The notes: generated by a model not told the origin, from the sequence alone. A stretch of DNA of 13,449 bases from JBOHER01 sp050701115 (GCA_050701115.1 JBOHER010000459.1:1-13449); one strand, 5' to 3'. Positions 6,426 to 13,365 are shown, counted from the first letter of the stretch. Translations and numbers: made by a program.

Positions 6426-7679
6426 TCACTCCCATACCCGATCTTCGGCGCGCTGGCGGTCGCGTTCGGGTTGCGTGGCATTGTCGGCTTCGATCCCGTC
6501 GTGCGCGGCGTTCTCGAAGGGCACCGCGTACGCGGCTCCGATTCCGATCCCGCCAATGGGCATGGTGGCAACCGCGGCCGCGTAGGTGGCCAACTGACGG
6601 TCGTTGCGTGGTGCCCAGTACTTCCCCACGTTGTCGAAGAACGTCGATCCTTCGCCGCCGGTCGCCAACTCGCCAGCGGCCTGCCCGGCGACCAGTGCTG
6701 TACCGGAGAACCGCATGAGCGTGCTCGGGAACCCGGGGATCAGGCCGACGGTTCCGGACGTTACGCCGACCAGATCGAGCGCTATGGTCTCGTCCGGAAC
6801 GTCGGCGCCTGCTGCTCTTGCGACGAGGTGGCCTTGCAGCGCGGTGACACCAAGTCCCACTGAGATCCCGCCGACGATGATGCCCGCCGGCTCAGGCAGG
6901 AAATCGGACACAACACCGAGAATCGTGCTGATGTCGCCAACGACGTCCGAGAGGTTGGAGATCAGTTGCGCGTTGTCCTCGATGAAATCGGTGACAGCAC
7001 GAATCGCATCTCGGGTCGTATCAATGACATCATTCGCGATCTCTCCCGCTAGGTCCCCAAGCGCTTCGAGGCCTTTTGCGAGGACTCCGGGTTCGTCGGG
7101 CGCCAATTCGCGGGCGCGTTTCACAAGGTCGGCGATTCGTTCCGCGACTTCGGTGTGCTGCTGATACAGGCGCTTCGCCTGTTCTTGGATCTGGTGGCAG
7201 GCACTGATCGCGTCTTCGAGTTGCCGGCCTGCATTGTCCAGGAGCGCCTGCGCATGTTGCAGGGCCTGCTGGTCGTAGAACGTTTGGTTGGCCAGCGCGA
7301 AATCGGGATTGCTGCGTGCCTTCTTGGCGGCTTCTGCCCCGCGGCGAGCTTCGAGCTCGAGTTCAGCGGCCCGTCGTTTCATCTCCGCGAGTTCGGATTC
7401 CCAACTCGTGAGCGCGCCGGATGCCTGCGACATGGAGCGCGTCGCCGTATCGAGGTACTCGGGTAGGTCACCGACCCGGCGGGCGAACGCTTCGCTGGCC
7501 TCGCCTTCCCATGTGCCGGTCTGGTTGAGGATGTCGCTCAGCGCGCCATTGGCGAACTGCAGCTTCTGGCTCACAGTGCGGTACTTGTCAGCGGCCTCGG
7601 TGACGCGATTGAGCGCACCAGGTGCGGGGTCGAACCCGAGGGCAGGGAAGCTATCGGCAGTCGAGACGGGGCTGCTCAT
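6426..7679 (-). CDS. Putative type VII (ESX/LXG-like) secretion substrate
   Basis: The 417-residue protein opens with an alpha-helical WXG100/T7SS-signal-like domain. Residues 18-55 form the first helix, GTWEGEASEAFARR (55-68) gives the W-x-G turn (Trp57, Gly59), and helices continue to about 190 as a charged coiled-coil (ELELEARRGAEAAKKARS). Residues 198-260 form further amphipathic helices. Residues 261-390 are glycine- and alanine-rich with hydrophobic stretches (PAGIIVGGISVGLGVTALQG; YAAAVATMPIGGIGIGAAYA) that resemble the membrane-active middle of LXG/polymorphic proteins. The tail (391-417) is polar. I see no known toxin catalytic motif, no adjacent immunity gene and no YxxxD/E motif. 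Its ATG overlaps the stop of the upstream small gene (ATGA), so the two are translationally coupled, as expected for partners. Confidence 0.78.
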   Translation of the reverse strand: MSSPVSTADSFPALGFDPAPGALNRVTEAADKYRTVSQKLQFANGALSDILNQTGTWEGEASEAFARRVGDLPEYLDTATRSMSQASGALTSWESELAEMKRRAAELELEARRGAEAAKKARSNPDFALANQTFYDQQALQHAQALLDNAGRQLEDAISACHQIQEQAKRLYQQHTEVAERIADLVKRARELAPDEPGVLAKGLEALGDLAGEIANDVIDTTRDAIRAVTDFIEDNAQLISNLSDVVGDISTILGVVSDFLPEPAGIIVGGISVGLGVTALQGHLVARAAGADVPDETIALDLVGVTSGTVGLIPGFPSTLMRFSGTALVAGQAAGELATGGEGSTFFDNVGKYWAPRNDRQLATYAAAVATMPIGGIGIGAAYAVPFENAAHDGIEADNATQPERDRQRAEDRVWE

Positions 7680-8140
7680 CGTCCACCGCCAAGGACATCA
7701 CCGATGCCGCCGGTGTAGCCGCCGCCGACCGGTCCGTCGATACTTGGATCGAAACCGGGAGCCCTTCCACCCGGAGCGGAAATGTTCGGTCCGGTGGGAA
7801 AGGATCCGGTCCATCCGCCCCCTGGCACCTCGCTGCCAAGGCCACCTGTACCGCCGAATGCGTCAGCGGTCATCTCCTCCAGCGCCTGGTAGTTCTTCTT
7901 GGCTTCGAGAAGTCTCTCCGAAACCGCGCTCGCTGCCTCAGCGAGCTTCTCGATTCCGTACTCCCAGGTGTCGTCGAAGCCCTTTGCCTCGCTGGCAAGG
8001 CGGTCGTTACCCATCATGCCTTCGAGTTCACCGACCGCAGACAACGTCTTGTTCGCATCGGTGATCTGATCGGCCGCCTCCTCGAGTGTGGTGATCAGCT
8101 TGCCCAGTTCGCCGATGTGTACCGCATAACCACCGCTCAT
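7676..8140 (-). CDS. WXG100-like small ESX secretion protein with glycine-rich tail
   Basis: The protein has 154 residues. The first 95 are two helices linked by a turn at DDTWEYG (57-62), matching the layout of the ESX/WXG100 helical hairpin, although the motif is WxxG rather than WxG. The second helix ends with YQALE (Tyr84 to Glu88), an exact YxxxE secretion signal placed where ESX substrates carry it. Residues 97-154 are a low-complexity tail of Gly, Pro and Ser. There is no Sec signal. The ATG 8138-8140 is chosen because an AAAGGGGGTGATC ribosome binding site precedes it; an in-frame upstream extension has no such support. It heads a five-gene operon and overlaps the next gene by four bases, which suggests the two proteins pair for export. 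Confidence 0.82.
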   Translation of the reverse strand: MSGGYAVHIGELGKLITTLEEAADQITDANKTLSAVGELEGMMGNDRLASEAKGFDDTWEYGIEKLAEAASAVSERLLEAKKNYQALEEMTADAFGGTGGLGSEVPGGGWTGSFPTGPNISAPGGRAPGFDPSIDGPVGGGYTGGIGDVLGGGR

Positions 8141-8172
8141 GATCACCCCCTTTCGCCGCGGGGAGTCTAGCA
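8141..8172 (-). promoter_or_regulatory. Possible extended -10 promoter and strong RBS of the ESX-like operon
   Basis: On the minus strand TGCTAGACT (8164-8172) fits an extended -10 element (TGN followed by TANNNT). It would start transcription about 17 bases before the ATG at 8140, leaving a short leader occupied by the ribosome binding site AAAGGGGGTGATC. No good -35 is visible at standard spacing, which is typical of extended -10 promoters. The call rests on the motif alone. Confidence 0.35.
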
Positions 8173-8231
8173 ACGCGATATGCGGTCGGAGAATCGGCAA
8201 GCTTGTCGGTGGCTTCGGCCATACTGCGGCC

Positions 8232-8597
8232 ATGCCTGACGACCCTTTGACCACACTGCGCGCACTCTGCCTCGCGATGCCCGAGGCGACCGAACGGGTC
8301 AGCCATGGCGAGCCGACCTGGTTCGTGCGCGGAAAGAAGACATTCGTCACCTACGCCAACCACCACCACGACGACCGGCTCGGTTTCTGGTGCGCGGCAC
8401 CACCAGGTGCGCAGGAAGCGCTGGTGGCCAGCGACCCTGAGCGCTACTTCCGCCCTCCGTATGTCGGCCATCGTGGCTGGCTCGGCGTCTACCTCGATGT
8501 GCGGGTCGACTGGGATGAGATCGCCGAAATCGTCACGGACGCTTACCGCTGCGTAGCACCGAAGACGCTGCTGGCCAGGCTGGAGGCGAGCGGGTAG
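8232..8597 (+). CDS. MmcQ/YjbR family protein
   Basis: The 121-residue protein matches the YjbR/MmcQ family (CyaY-like fold): an N-terminal helix (LTTLRALCLAMPEATERVSH), a beta-strand pair (PTWFVRGKKTFVTYANHHHD, 28-47), GFWCAAPPGAQEALVASDPE (51-70), and the family-typical FRPPYVGHRGWLGVYLD (73-89), followed by a C-terminal helix with APKTLLARLE. Family members are often labelled DNA-binding, but the role is not established. The ATG 8232-8234 fits the normal family length; the frame stays open upstream to 8139 without family similarity. It is divergent from the ESX-like operon, sharing a 91-base promoter region, and its TAG stop directly abuts the stop of the convergent sepH gene with no spacer. 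Confidence 0.85.
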   Translation: MPDDPLTTLRALCLAMPEATERVSHGEPTWFVRGKKTFVTYANHHHDDRLGFWCAAPPGAQEALVASDPERYFRPPYVGHRGWLGVYLDVRVDWDEIAEIVTDAYRCVAPKTLLARLEASG

Positions 8598-9491
8598 CTA
8601 CATGCGCTGGGAGCGCACCCCGAGCAGCACATCTTCCCAAGCGGGCACCACCGGGTGGCCCTTCTTCTTGGCCTTCGCCCGCGTGCCGCCTGCGTCATCC
8701 TGCGTTTCGGCAGCAGGCACCTTCGGGATCTCGGTGGTGTCGTCGTCGCCCGGTTCCGGGATACGCGCCTCGATGACCGTGCCCTCGTCACAGGAATCCG
8801 GCTCCTCGGCTGAATCACGCCCATCCCGGTCCGCCGAGTCCAAGGTCGGCTGCTCGTCGTGCGGCACCTCCGCATCCTTCTGCACCGGGCGCAGGGTCCG
8901 CGGCGAACGGTTGGCGTGCGGATCCAGCAGGTCCTGGGCGTGGTCGTCCAGCGCGGTCACGGTGCCGCCGTGCGCCCCGGGAGAGAACACCCAGAGGGCC
9001 CGATTGTCCGAGCGACCCGCTTTCCAGCGCAGCCCGACCACCCACTTGCCGTCGTCACCCCGCCAAGAGTCCCAGCGCGCTTGCGCGTAGTCCTGACCGC
9101 GGACGCCGAACGCGTGCGCGACGACTTCTCTGAGCGTCTGCACGTCAGGGCCGTCCTCACGCACCGGGTGCGCCCGCTGGGCCAGCTCCGCGTTGCGGGA
9201 ACGTTCCAAGAGCACCGGGTAGGCGAACCGTTCCACGCGCTGTTCAGGTATACCCGCGCTCGAGGCGACCTGTGCGACAGTTTCGCCCGCCCTGATGCGG
9301 GCCTGGATTTCGCGGGGACGCATGTGGCTCTCCAACTCGATCTGGATCTGTCCGAGCCGGGCGATGTCGCCACGAGCGGCGGCACGCAACCGGTCGTCCG
9401 CTGGTAACTGGAAGCGTTCACCACGTGCTGGGTCTTCACACACGATGGACTTACCGTCCTCGTGCAACCCAACAACACGTAGCGCTCGCAT
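8598..9491 (-). CDS. sepH: Septation protein SepH
   Basis: The 297-residue protein is the actinobacterial cell-division regulator SepH (DUF3071), which binds FtsZ and promotes ring assembly in Streptomyces and mycobacteria; M. tuberculosis Rv0883c is the counterpart. The N-terminal DUF3071 domain (about 1-170) begins MRALRVVGLHEDGKSIVCED and contains a helix-turn-helix-like unit, GETVAQVASSAGIPEQRVERF (69-89). A conserved WVVGLRWKAGRSDNRALWVF stretch (150-169) follows. Residues 200-270 form a disordered acidic linker rich in Asp, Glu and Pro, and the C-terminal tail VPAWEDVLLGVRSQR (282-296) is the conserved short motif of the family. A GGGAGG ribosome binding site precedes the ATG at 9489-9491. 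It lies 149 bases after serC on the same strand. Its stop abuts that of the YjbR-family gene. Confidence 0.95.
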   Translation of the reverse strand: MRALRVVGLHEDGKSIVCEDPARGERFQLPADDRLRAAARGDIARLGQIQIELESHMRPREIQARIRAGETVAQVASSAGIPEQRVERFAYPVLLERSRNAELAQRAHPVREDGPDVQTLREVVAHAFGVRGQDYAQARWDSWRGDDGKWVVGLRWKAGRSDNRALWVFSPGAHGGTVTALDDHAQDLLDPHANRSPRTLRPVQKDAEVPHDEQPTLDSADRDGRDSAEEPDSCDEGTVIEARIPEPGDDDTTEIPKVPAAETQDDAGGTRAKAKKKGHPVVPAWEDVLLGVRSQRM

Positions 9492-9538
9492 GTCCCGCCT
9501 CCCACGACGTCACCTACTTGGGTGGTCACGTTAGTTCG

Positions 9539-9557
9539 GCGCGTCGGCTTGACGCGC
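9539..9557 (-). terminator. Hairpin between serC and sepH, possible weak terminator
   Basis: GCGCGTC (9539-9545) and GACGCGC (9551-9557) form a perfect seven-pair stem with a five-base loop, 84 bases downstream of the serC stop. There is no T tract on the minus strand after it, so it may be a U-less actinobacterial terminator or only a GC-rich inverted repeat in the sepH upstream region. Confidence 0.25.
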
Positions 9558-9640
9558 GAGGCGCGCCGAGGCCCTGCGGATGTCACTCGATCATGTCGCC
9601 CGATCAGCCCAACGCACGTTCGGGTAGGTGGCGCGCCCGC

Positions 9641-10762
9641 TCAGCCGAGTCGCTCGATGACCCAATCCACACACTGCGTCAGCGCCGTCACGTCGTCCGG
9701 ATCGACAACGGGGAACATGCCGACGCGCAGTTGGTTGCGGCCCAGCTTGCGGTAGGGCTCCACATCCACGATGCCGTTGGCGCGTAGGACCTTGGCGACC
9801 GCTGCGGCGTCCACCTCGTCGCTGAAATCAATGGTGCCGACGACGTGCGAGCGCAGTGCGGGGTCGGCGACGAAGGGCGTGGTGTAGCTGGTCTTCTCGG
9901 CCCACTCGTAGAGCCGGCCAGACGACTCGGCGGTGCGTTTGGTCGTCCAGGACAGCCCGCCGCCTGCGAGCATCCACTCGATCTGGTCGGCGAGCAGGAA
10001 CAGGGTGGCCACCGCCGGGGTGTTGTAGGTCTGGTCCTTACGCGAGTTGTCCAGCGCGGTGGTCAGCGACAGGAACTCCGGAACCCAGCGGTCCGAGCCA
10101 CCAATCTCGCCGATCCGCTCGACCGCGGCGGGCGACATCAGGGCGAGCCAGAGACCGCCATCAGCCGCAAAGCACTTCTGCGGCGCGAAGTAGTAGACGT
10201 CGAAGTCGTCGGCGCGCACCGGCAGGCCGCCCGCGCTGCTGGTCGCGTCGATGGCGATCAGTGCGCCGTCACTGTTGCCCGGGCGGCTGACCGGAACTGC
10301 CACGCCGGTCGAGGTCTCGTTGTGCGCCCAGCCGACGAGGTCGGCACCCGCCTGGTAGGCGATCGCGGGCGCGCTGCCCGGGTCGGCGCTGACCACGATC
10401 GGGTCGGCGAGGAACGGCGCGCCCTTGGTGACCGAGGCGAACTTCGAGGAGAACTCGCCGTAGGTGAAGTGCTGCGCCCGCTCGCGTACCAGACCGAACG
10501 CGGCGGCGTCCCAGAACGCCGTCGTGCCACCGTTGCCGAGCACGACTTCGTAACCCTCCGGCAGGCTGAACAGCTCGCGCAAGCCCTCCCGCACCCGACC
10601 CACCAGCGCCTTCACCGGCTTCTGGCGGTGCGAGGTTCCCATCACCGCCGCGCCATCGGCGGCCAGGTTGGCAAGCTGCTCGGCGCGTACCTTCGACGGT
10701 CCGCAACCGAACCGGCCGTCGGCGGGCTTGATGTCGTCGGGGATGGTGAGCTCAGCAGTCAT
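9641..10762 (-). CDS. serC: Phosphoserine aminotransferase
   Basis: The 373-residue protein is a PLP-dependent fold-I aminotransferase. It turns 3-phosphohydroxypyruvate and glutamate into phosphoserine and 2-oxoglutarate in serine synthesis, and it also acts in pyridoxal phosphate synthesis in some bacteria. It closely follows the mycobacterial SerC (Rv0884c) pattern. FGCGPSKVRAEQL (18-30), GTSHRQKPVKALVGRV (42-57), GNGGTTAFWDAAAFGL (76-91), AHNETSTGV (146-154), IDATSSAGGLPV (171-182), YYFAPQKCFAADGG with the Schiff-base lysine at about 196, YNTPAVATL, and EPYRKLGRNQLRVGMFP near the end are all visible. I prefer ATG 10760-10762; a GTG six bases upstream is the alternative, and neither has a clear ribosome binding site. 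The hydrolase gene upstream ends 12 bases away, so the two may be co-transcribed. Confidence 0.96.
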   Translation of the reverse strand: MTAELTIPDDIKPADGRFGCGPSKVRAEQLANLAADGAAVMGTSHRQKPVKALVGRVREGLRELFSLPEGYEVVLGNGGTTAFWDAAAFGLVRERAQHFTYGEFSSKFASVTKGAPFLADPIVVSADPGSAPAIAYQAGADLVGWAHNETSTGVAVPVSRPGNSDGALIAIDATSSAGGLPVRADDFDVYYFAPQKCFAADGGLWLALMSPAAVERIGEIGGSDRWVPEFLSLTTALDNSRKDQTYNTPAVATLFLLADQIEWMLAGGGLSWTTKRTAESSGRLYEWAEKTSYTTPFVADPALRSHVVGTIDFSDEVDAAAVAKVLRANGIVDVEPYRKLGRNQLRVGMFPVVDPDDVTALTQCVDWVIERLG

Positions 10763-10774
10763 GCGCACAGTTTG

Positions 10775-12133
10775 TCACGCGCGCCATCCGCCCTCGTCAA
10801 CCCCGCCGGGGATGGGTGCAGCCGGGTCGTACGGGGTGCGGGTGAAGATGAACGTCGCCAGGTTCAGATGCTGCGACGTGCCGTCGGACGCCCGAACCAC
10901 GCGGAGTGTCTCGCCCGCGTAGTAGCCGTCGAGACCTTGCCATGAATCATCGTCGAGCGGGCGGAATCGAGAAGCGCGGCCCTTTGCCCCGACGGGGTAG
11001 AGGTCCAACCAGCCGTTGGCGAGCAGGCGGAGGTGGAACGGGCTCGGCCCCCAGTGCCACAGGCCGGTCAGGTCGAGCAGCGCGGGATCGGCGGTGGACG
11101 GTTGCCACTCCTCGGGCAGCGCGGGTTCGTGCTCATCGGCGATGGTGATCAGGTCGAGGGTGATGGCCAGGATCGGAATGCCCGCAGTGGTGTTTGCCAT
11201 GACCAGCGCACCGGTCTGAGTGCCTGCGTCGATCATCGAACAGGCCAGAAACCCGGGCATGGACCCGGTATGCCCGGCCAGCCTGCGGCCTTGGTGCCGA
11301 GCCACCTGGAGGCCAAGGCCGTAGCCGAGTGTCCATGCCTCGCCGTCCTCCACGGTGGCTACCTCGCGCATGTCGGCCACGGTCTCCGGGCGGAGCACCT
11401 CGCCGGTGTGGCCGCCGGTGAACGCCGTCCAGCGGGCGAGGTCGTTGACGGTCGACCACAGCTGGCCCGCCGGAGCCATCGCGCCGGTGTCCGGTGTGGG
11501 CTCCGGTAGCAGCACGTCGGCGAACGGGTGTACCGCCCAACCATTGGCGTGCTTGCCGTCGGGGTGGGCGCCGGTGCGGTTCATGCCGAGTGGGATGAGG
11601 ATTTCGCTGCGCAGAGCCTCCAGCCAACTGCGGCCTCGTTTGCGGGCAACCAGTTCGCCGAGCACGCCGTAGCCGACGTTGGAGTAGTGGAAGCGTTGCC
11701 CGGGCCGGAGTTTGATCGCTTGGCGCGGCAAGGTCGCGTTGAGCGCGTCCCAGTCGCCGCCCGCGCTGCGCTCCCACCATGAGCCGGGCGACTCGGCGGT
11801 GATTCCGGAGGTGTGCGACAACAGTTGCGCGATGGTCAGCCGGCCGAACTCCGTGCCCGGCAGGTGCCGCTCCAGCGAATCTTTGAGGTCGAGTTTGCCC
11901 TCATCGCGCAGCCGCATCACCAGCACCGCAATGAACGGCTTGGTGATCGAGCCGAGCCGGTACTGGGTGTCGTTGTCCGGGGTGGCGCCATCGACGAATC
12001 CGCGCGCCCCGGACCAGACGATCTCCCCGTCCCGCACCAGGGCGGCGACCAGTGAAGGCGCGCGATTGGTCGCCTGTTCGGTCGCGATCCTGCGGAGCAG
12101 CGCAAACTCGGTGGTAGGCAGCATGGGCGTCAT
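10775..12133 (-). CDS. Serine hydrolase, beta-lactamase/D-alanyl-D-alanine carboxypeptidase fold
   Basis: The protein has 452 residues from ATG 12131-12133; ATG 12124 is the alternative. It has the three motifs of the penicillin-binding/class C beta-lactamase fold: SITK (Ser62 nucleophile, Lys65), YSN (Tyr150, Asn152, in a HYSNVGYG context), and HTG (288-290, in a GHTGSMPG context) replacing KTG. The usual LLSHTSGI helix (about 105-112) is present. The last 100 residues (from LTGLWHWGPSPFHLRLL) form an extra beta-rich domain like that of D-aminopeptidase- or esterase-type members. No Sec signal or lipobox is seen, so it is probably cytosolic. The substrate is unknown; an esterase or peptidase is more likely than a resistance beta-lactamase. 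It sits 12 bases upstream of serC. Confidence 0.85.
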   Translation of the reverse strand: MTPMLPTTEFALLRRIATEQATNRAPSLVAALVRDGEIVWSGARGFVDGATPDNDTQYRLGSITKPFIAVLVMRLRDEGKLDLKDSLERHLPGTEFGRLTIAQLLSHTSGITAESPGSWWERSAGGDWDALNATLPRQAIKLRPGQRFHYSNVGYGVLGELVARKRGRSWLEALRSEILIPLGMNRTGAHPDGKHANGWAVHPFADVLLPEPTPDTGAMAPAGQLWSTVNDLARWTAFTGGHTGEVLRPETVADMREVATVEDGEAWTLGYGLGLQVARHQGRRLAGHTGSMPGFLACSMIDAGTQTGALVMANTTAGIPILAITLDLITIADEHEPALPEEWQPSTADPALLDLTGLWHWGPSPFHLRLLANGWLDLYPVGAKGRASRFRPLDDDSWQGLDGYYAGETLRVVRASDGTSQHLNLATFIFTRTPYDPAAPIPGGVDEGGWRA

Positions 12134-12150
12134 TCTGCCGCGCCGCCGAG

Positions 12151-12182
12151 TTGTCCACAGGTGCAAATGTCGACAGATGCAC
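12151..12182 (+). repeat. Left copy of a DnaA-box-like / TGTCGACA composite repeat
   Basis: TTGTCCACAGGTG (12151-12163) begins with TTGTCCACA, the Streptomyces-type DnaA box. It runs into a near-perfect 22-base palindrome (12161-12182) with arms GTGCA and TGCAC around the centre TGTCGACA. A related composite lies at 13168-13199 in the same orientation, and the two bracket the nuclease-domain gene. The left copy fills almost the whole gap between the hydrolase start and the nuclease-gene stop, where it could also act as a hairpin terminator for the minus-strand gene. Confidence 0.6.
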
Positions 12183-12184
12183 GT

Positions 12185-13075
12185 CTACCGCGCTACTTCG
12201 CGCTGGCGAATCGCGGCCCGGACCGCATCGACGATGCCCCGCGGGTCATCGCGAAGCCACGCCTTGGTGACGATGATGAAAGTCCAGCCTTCGGCCTCCA
12301 TCCGGCTGCGCCGCTGCGCGTCAAGGCGCGCCTGCTCGGGGTTTCCGTGCCATGAGCCGTCGTACTCGACCGCGATCCTGTACTCGGGAAACGCCAGATC
12401 GAGCCGGCCGAGGAATCGTCCGTGTCCGTCGTAGACATCGACCTGCGGTTCTGGCGTAAGACCGCCGCACACAAGCCAGATCCGAACCTCGGACTCCGGT
12501 ATCGACTCCGCTCGTGGATCGGCAAGTGCGAGGGCGTGCCGTGCGCGCACGATGCCTCGATCGTGCCGGGCCTCCAACAGGAGCTCGAGGTGCCTGCGAA
12601 CGATGATGCCGGAACGGAGCAGCGCGTCGAGATAACCGACAACGCGCGGCAGCGATCGCCTCAGCTTCGTGTTGGTGAGGATGTCGAGCGTCATGCGCAA
12701 TGGTGTGGCGAGCTGAATCTCGTGCCAAGGATCGCCGGAAACCGGTCCGATGGTCGACCGGCGGATGTCCATTCCGCGTTGAGCCGTGAACTTGTCGTCC
12801 TCATCGACCACGAACTCCACCGGGTCGTAGGCGGCCGCGAAATCGAACCCGTACACCGCAGCGGCAGAGCACCCGGTCAAGGTCGCGGTCGCCGGTGCGA
12901 TCGTCGCGGCAGCACGACAGCGCAGCTCGTGCGTCACCGGTATCGCTGCCGGTAGGTAGACGTTGTGGAAAAGCCGGACGAACAGCGGCGAGCGCAACTG
13001 CTTTCGTCCGAGCCAGCCCTCACTGATGGCATGGGAGCCGAGAAACGGTCCGTGGATGTGGGCGATGTCGAGCAC
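12185..13075 (-). CDS. DUF559/Vsr-like endonuclease-domain protein with AbiEi-like N-terminal region
   Basis: The 296-residue protein (from GTG 13073-13075) belongs to the common actinobacterial DUF559 type. The N-terminal 100 residues, GPFLGSHAISEGWLGRKQLR followed by FHNVYLPA, resemble the winged-helix and domain layout of AbiEi-type antitoxins. The C-terminal domain (190-296) is PD-(D/E)xK/Vsr-like: ESE (194-196), GRLDLAFPEYRIAVEYDG (Asp226, Glu237, Asp239), a helix of basic residues (AQRRSRME), and WTFIIVTKAWL (264-274). Members are presumed nucleases, but their targets are unknown. The frame stays open to 13426 with ATG codons at 13192 and 13201; I reject these because the extension would translate the repeat and DnaA-like boxes. 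The gene is bracketed by composite repeats and its G+C seems slightly lower, hinting at transfer. Confidence 0.78.
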   Translation of the reverse strand: MLDIAHIHGPFLGSHAISEGWLGRKQLRSPLFVRLFHNVYLPAAIPVTHELRCRAAATIAPATATLTGCSAAAVYGFDFAAAYDPVEFVVDEDDKFTAQRGMDIRRSTIGPVSGDPWHEIQLATPLRMTLDILTNTKLRRSLPRVVGYLDALLRSGIIVRRHLELLLEARHDRGIVRARHALALADPRAESIPESEVRIWLVCGGLTPEPQVDVYDGHGRFLGRLDLAFPEYRIAVEYDGSWHGNPEQARLDAQRRSRMEAEGWTFIIVTKAWLRDDPRGIVDAVRAAIRQREVAR

Positions 13076-13129
13076 GTTGCGGTACGTCACGCGCTCACGG
13101 TGATCGCGGACGCCGACAATCTCGGAAAG

Positions 13130-13138
13130 TTGTCCACA
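13130..13138 (+). other. DnaA-box-like site TTGTCCACA
   Basis: A perfect Streptomyces-type DnaA box, TTGTCCACA, lies upstream of the nuclease-domain gene, 30 bases before a second box (TTATCCACA at 13168-13176) in the same orientation. Together with the copy at 12151 there are three such nine-base sites around a single gene. No origin features such as an AT-rich unwinding region or dnaA/dnaN are present. Confidence 0.55.
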
Positions 13139-13167
13139 GCGCCGCCACAGCACGCCCAACCCCGCAG

Positions 13168-13199
13168 TTATCCACAGGTCATCTGTCGACATGTGCACC
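13168..13199 (+). repeat. Right copy of the DnaA-box-like / TGTCGACA composite repeat
   Basis: TTATCCACAGGTC (13168-13180) starts with a perfect TTATCCACA DnaA box, followed by TGTCGACA (13184-13191), two bases, and TGCAC. This is the same module order as at 12151-12182: 11 of the first 12 bases are identical, the palindromic core TGTCGACA is identical with spacing differing by one base, and TGCAC follows. Read against the left copy in inverted orientation, CATCTGTCGACAT also matches exactly over 13 bases. The repeats lie about 1 kb apart and flank the nuclease-domain gene. Confidence 0.6.
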
Positions 13200-13315
13200 A
13201 TGACGAGGTGACCCGCATATGTCAATGGCCTCGGCGTTTGTCCATGATCATGGAGCAAATCTGGAGCAGAACTCCCCCGCCCGGCACGCAAACCGGGGGA
13301 GGGGTGATCACCCCC

Positions 13316-13365
13316 GAATAAAAAAGGCGGCCCCCGGCGGGTGCGCGAACACCCAGCCGGAGGCC
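13316..13365 (-). terminator. Long GC-rich hairpin with T tract on the minus strand
   Basis: Bases 13329-13343 pair with 13350-13365 in a 15-pair stem broken by one mismatch and one bulged A, with the six-base loop CGCGAA. Read on the minus strand the stem is followed by GCCTTTTTTATTC, the classical shape of an intrinsic terminator. The neighbouring gene at 13391 is on the plus strand, however, so the hairpin may instead sit in its 5' leader, or it may block antisense transcription entering from the right. Confidence 0.6.

Noticed and set aside
9845..10945. Long plus-strand open frame of 366 codons opposite serC
   Set aside because: It is antisense to the clearly conserved SerC and the end of the hydrolase gene, is arginine-, glycine- and alanine-rich as expected of a GC-rich shadow frame, and has no recognisable domain.
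12151..13176. A replication origin suggested by three DnaA boxes
   Set aside because: Only three dispersed boxes, no AT-rich unwinding region, and none of the usual dnaA-dnaN-recF or plasmid rep genes are present.
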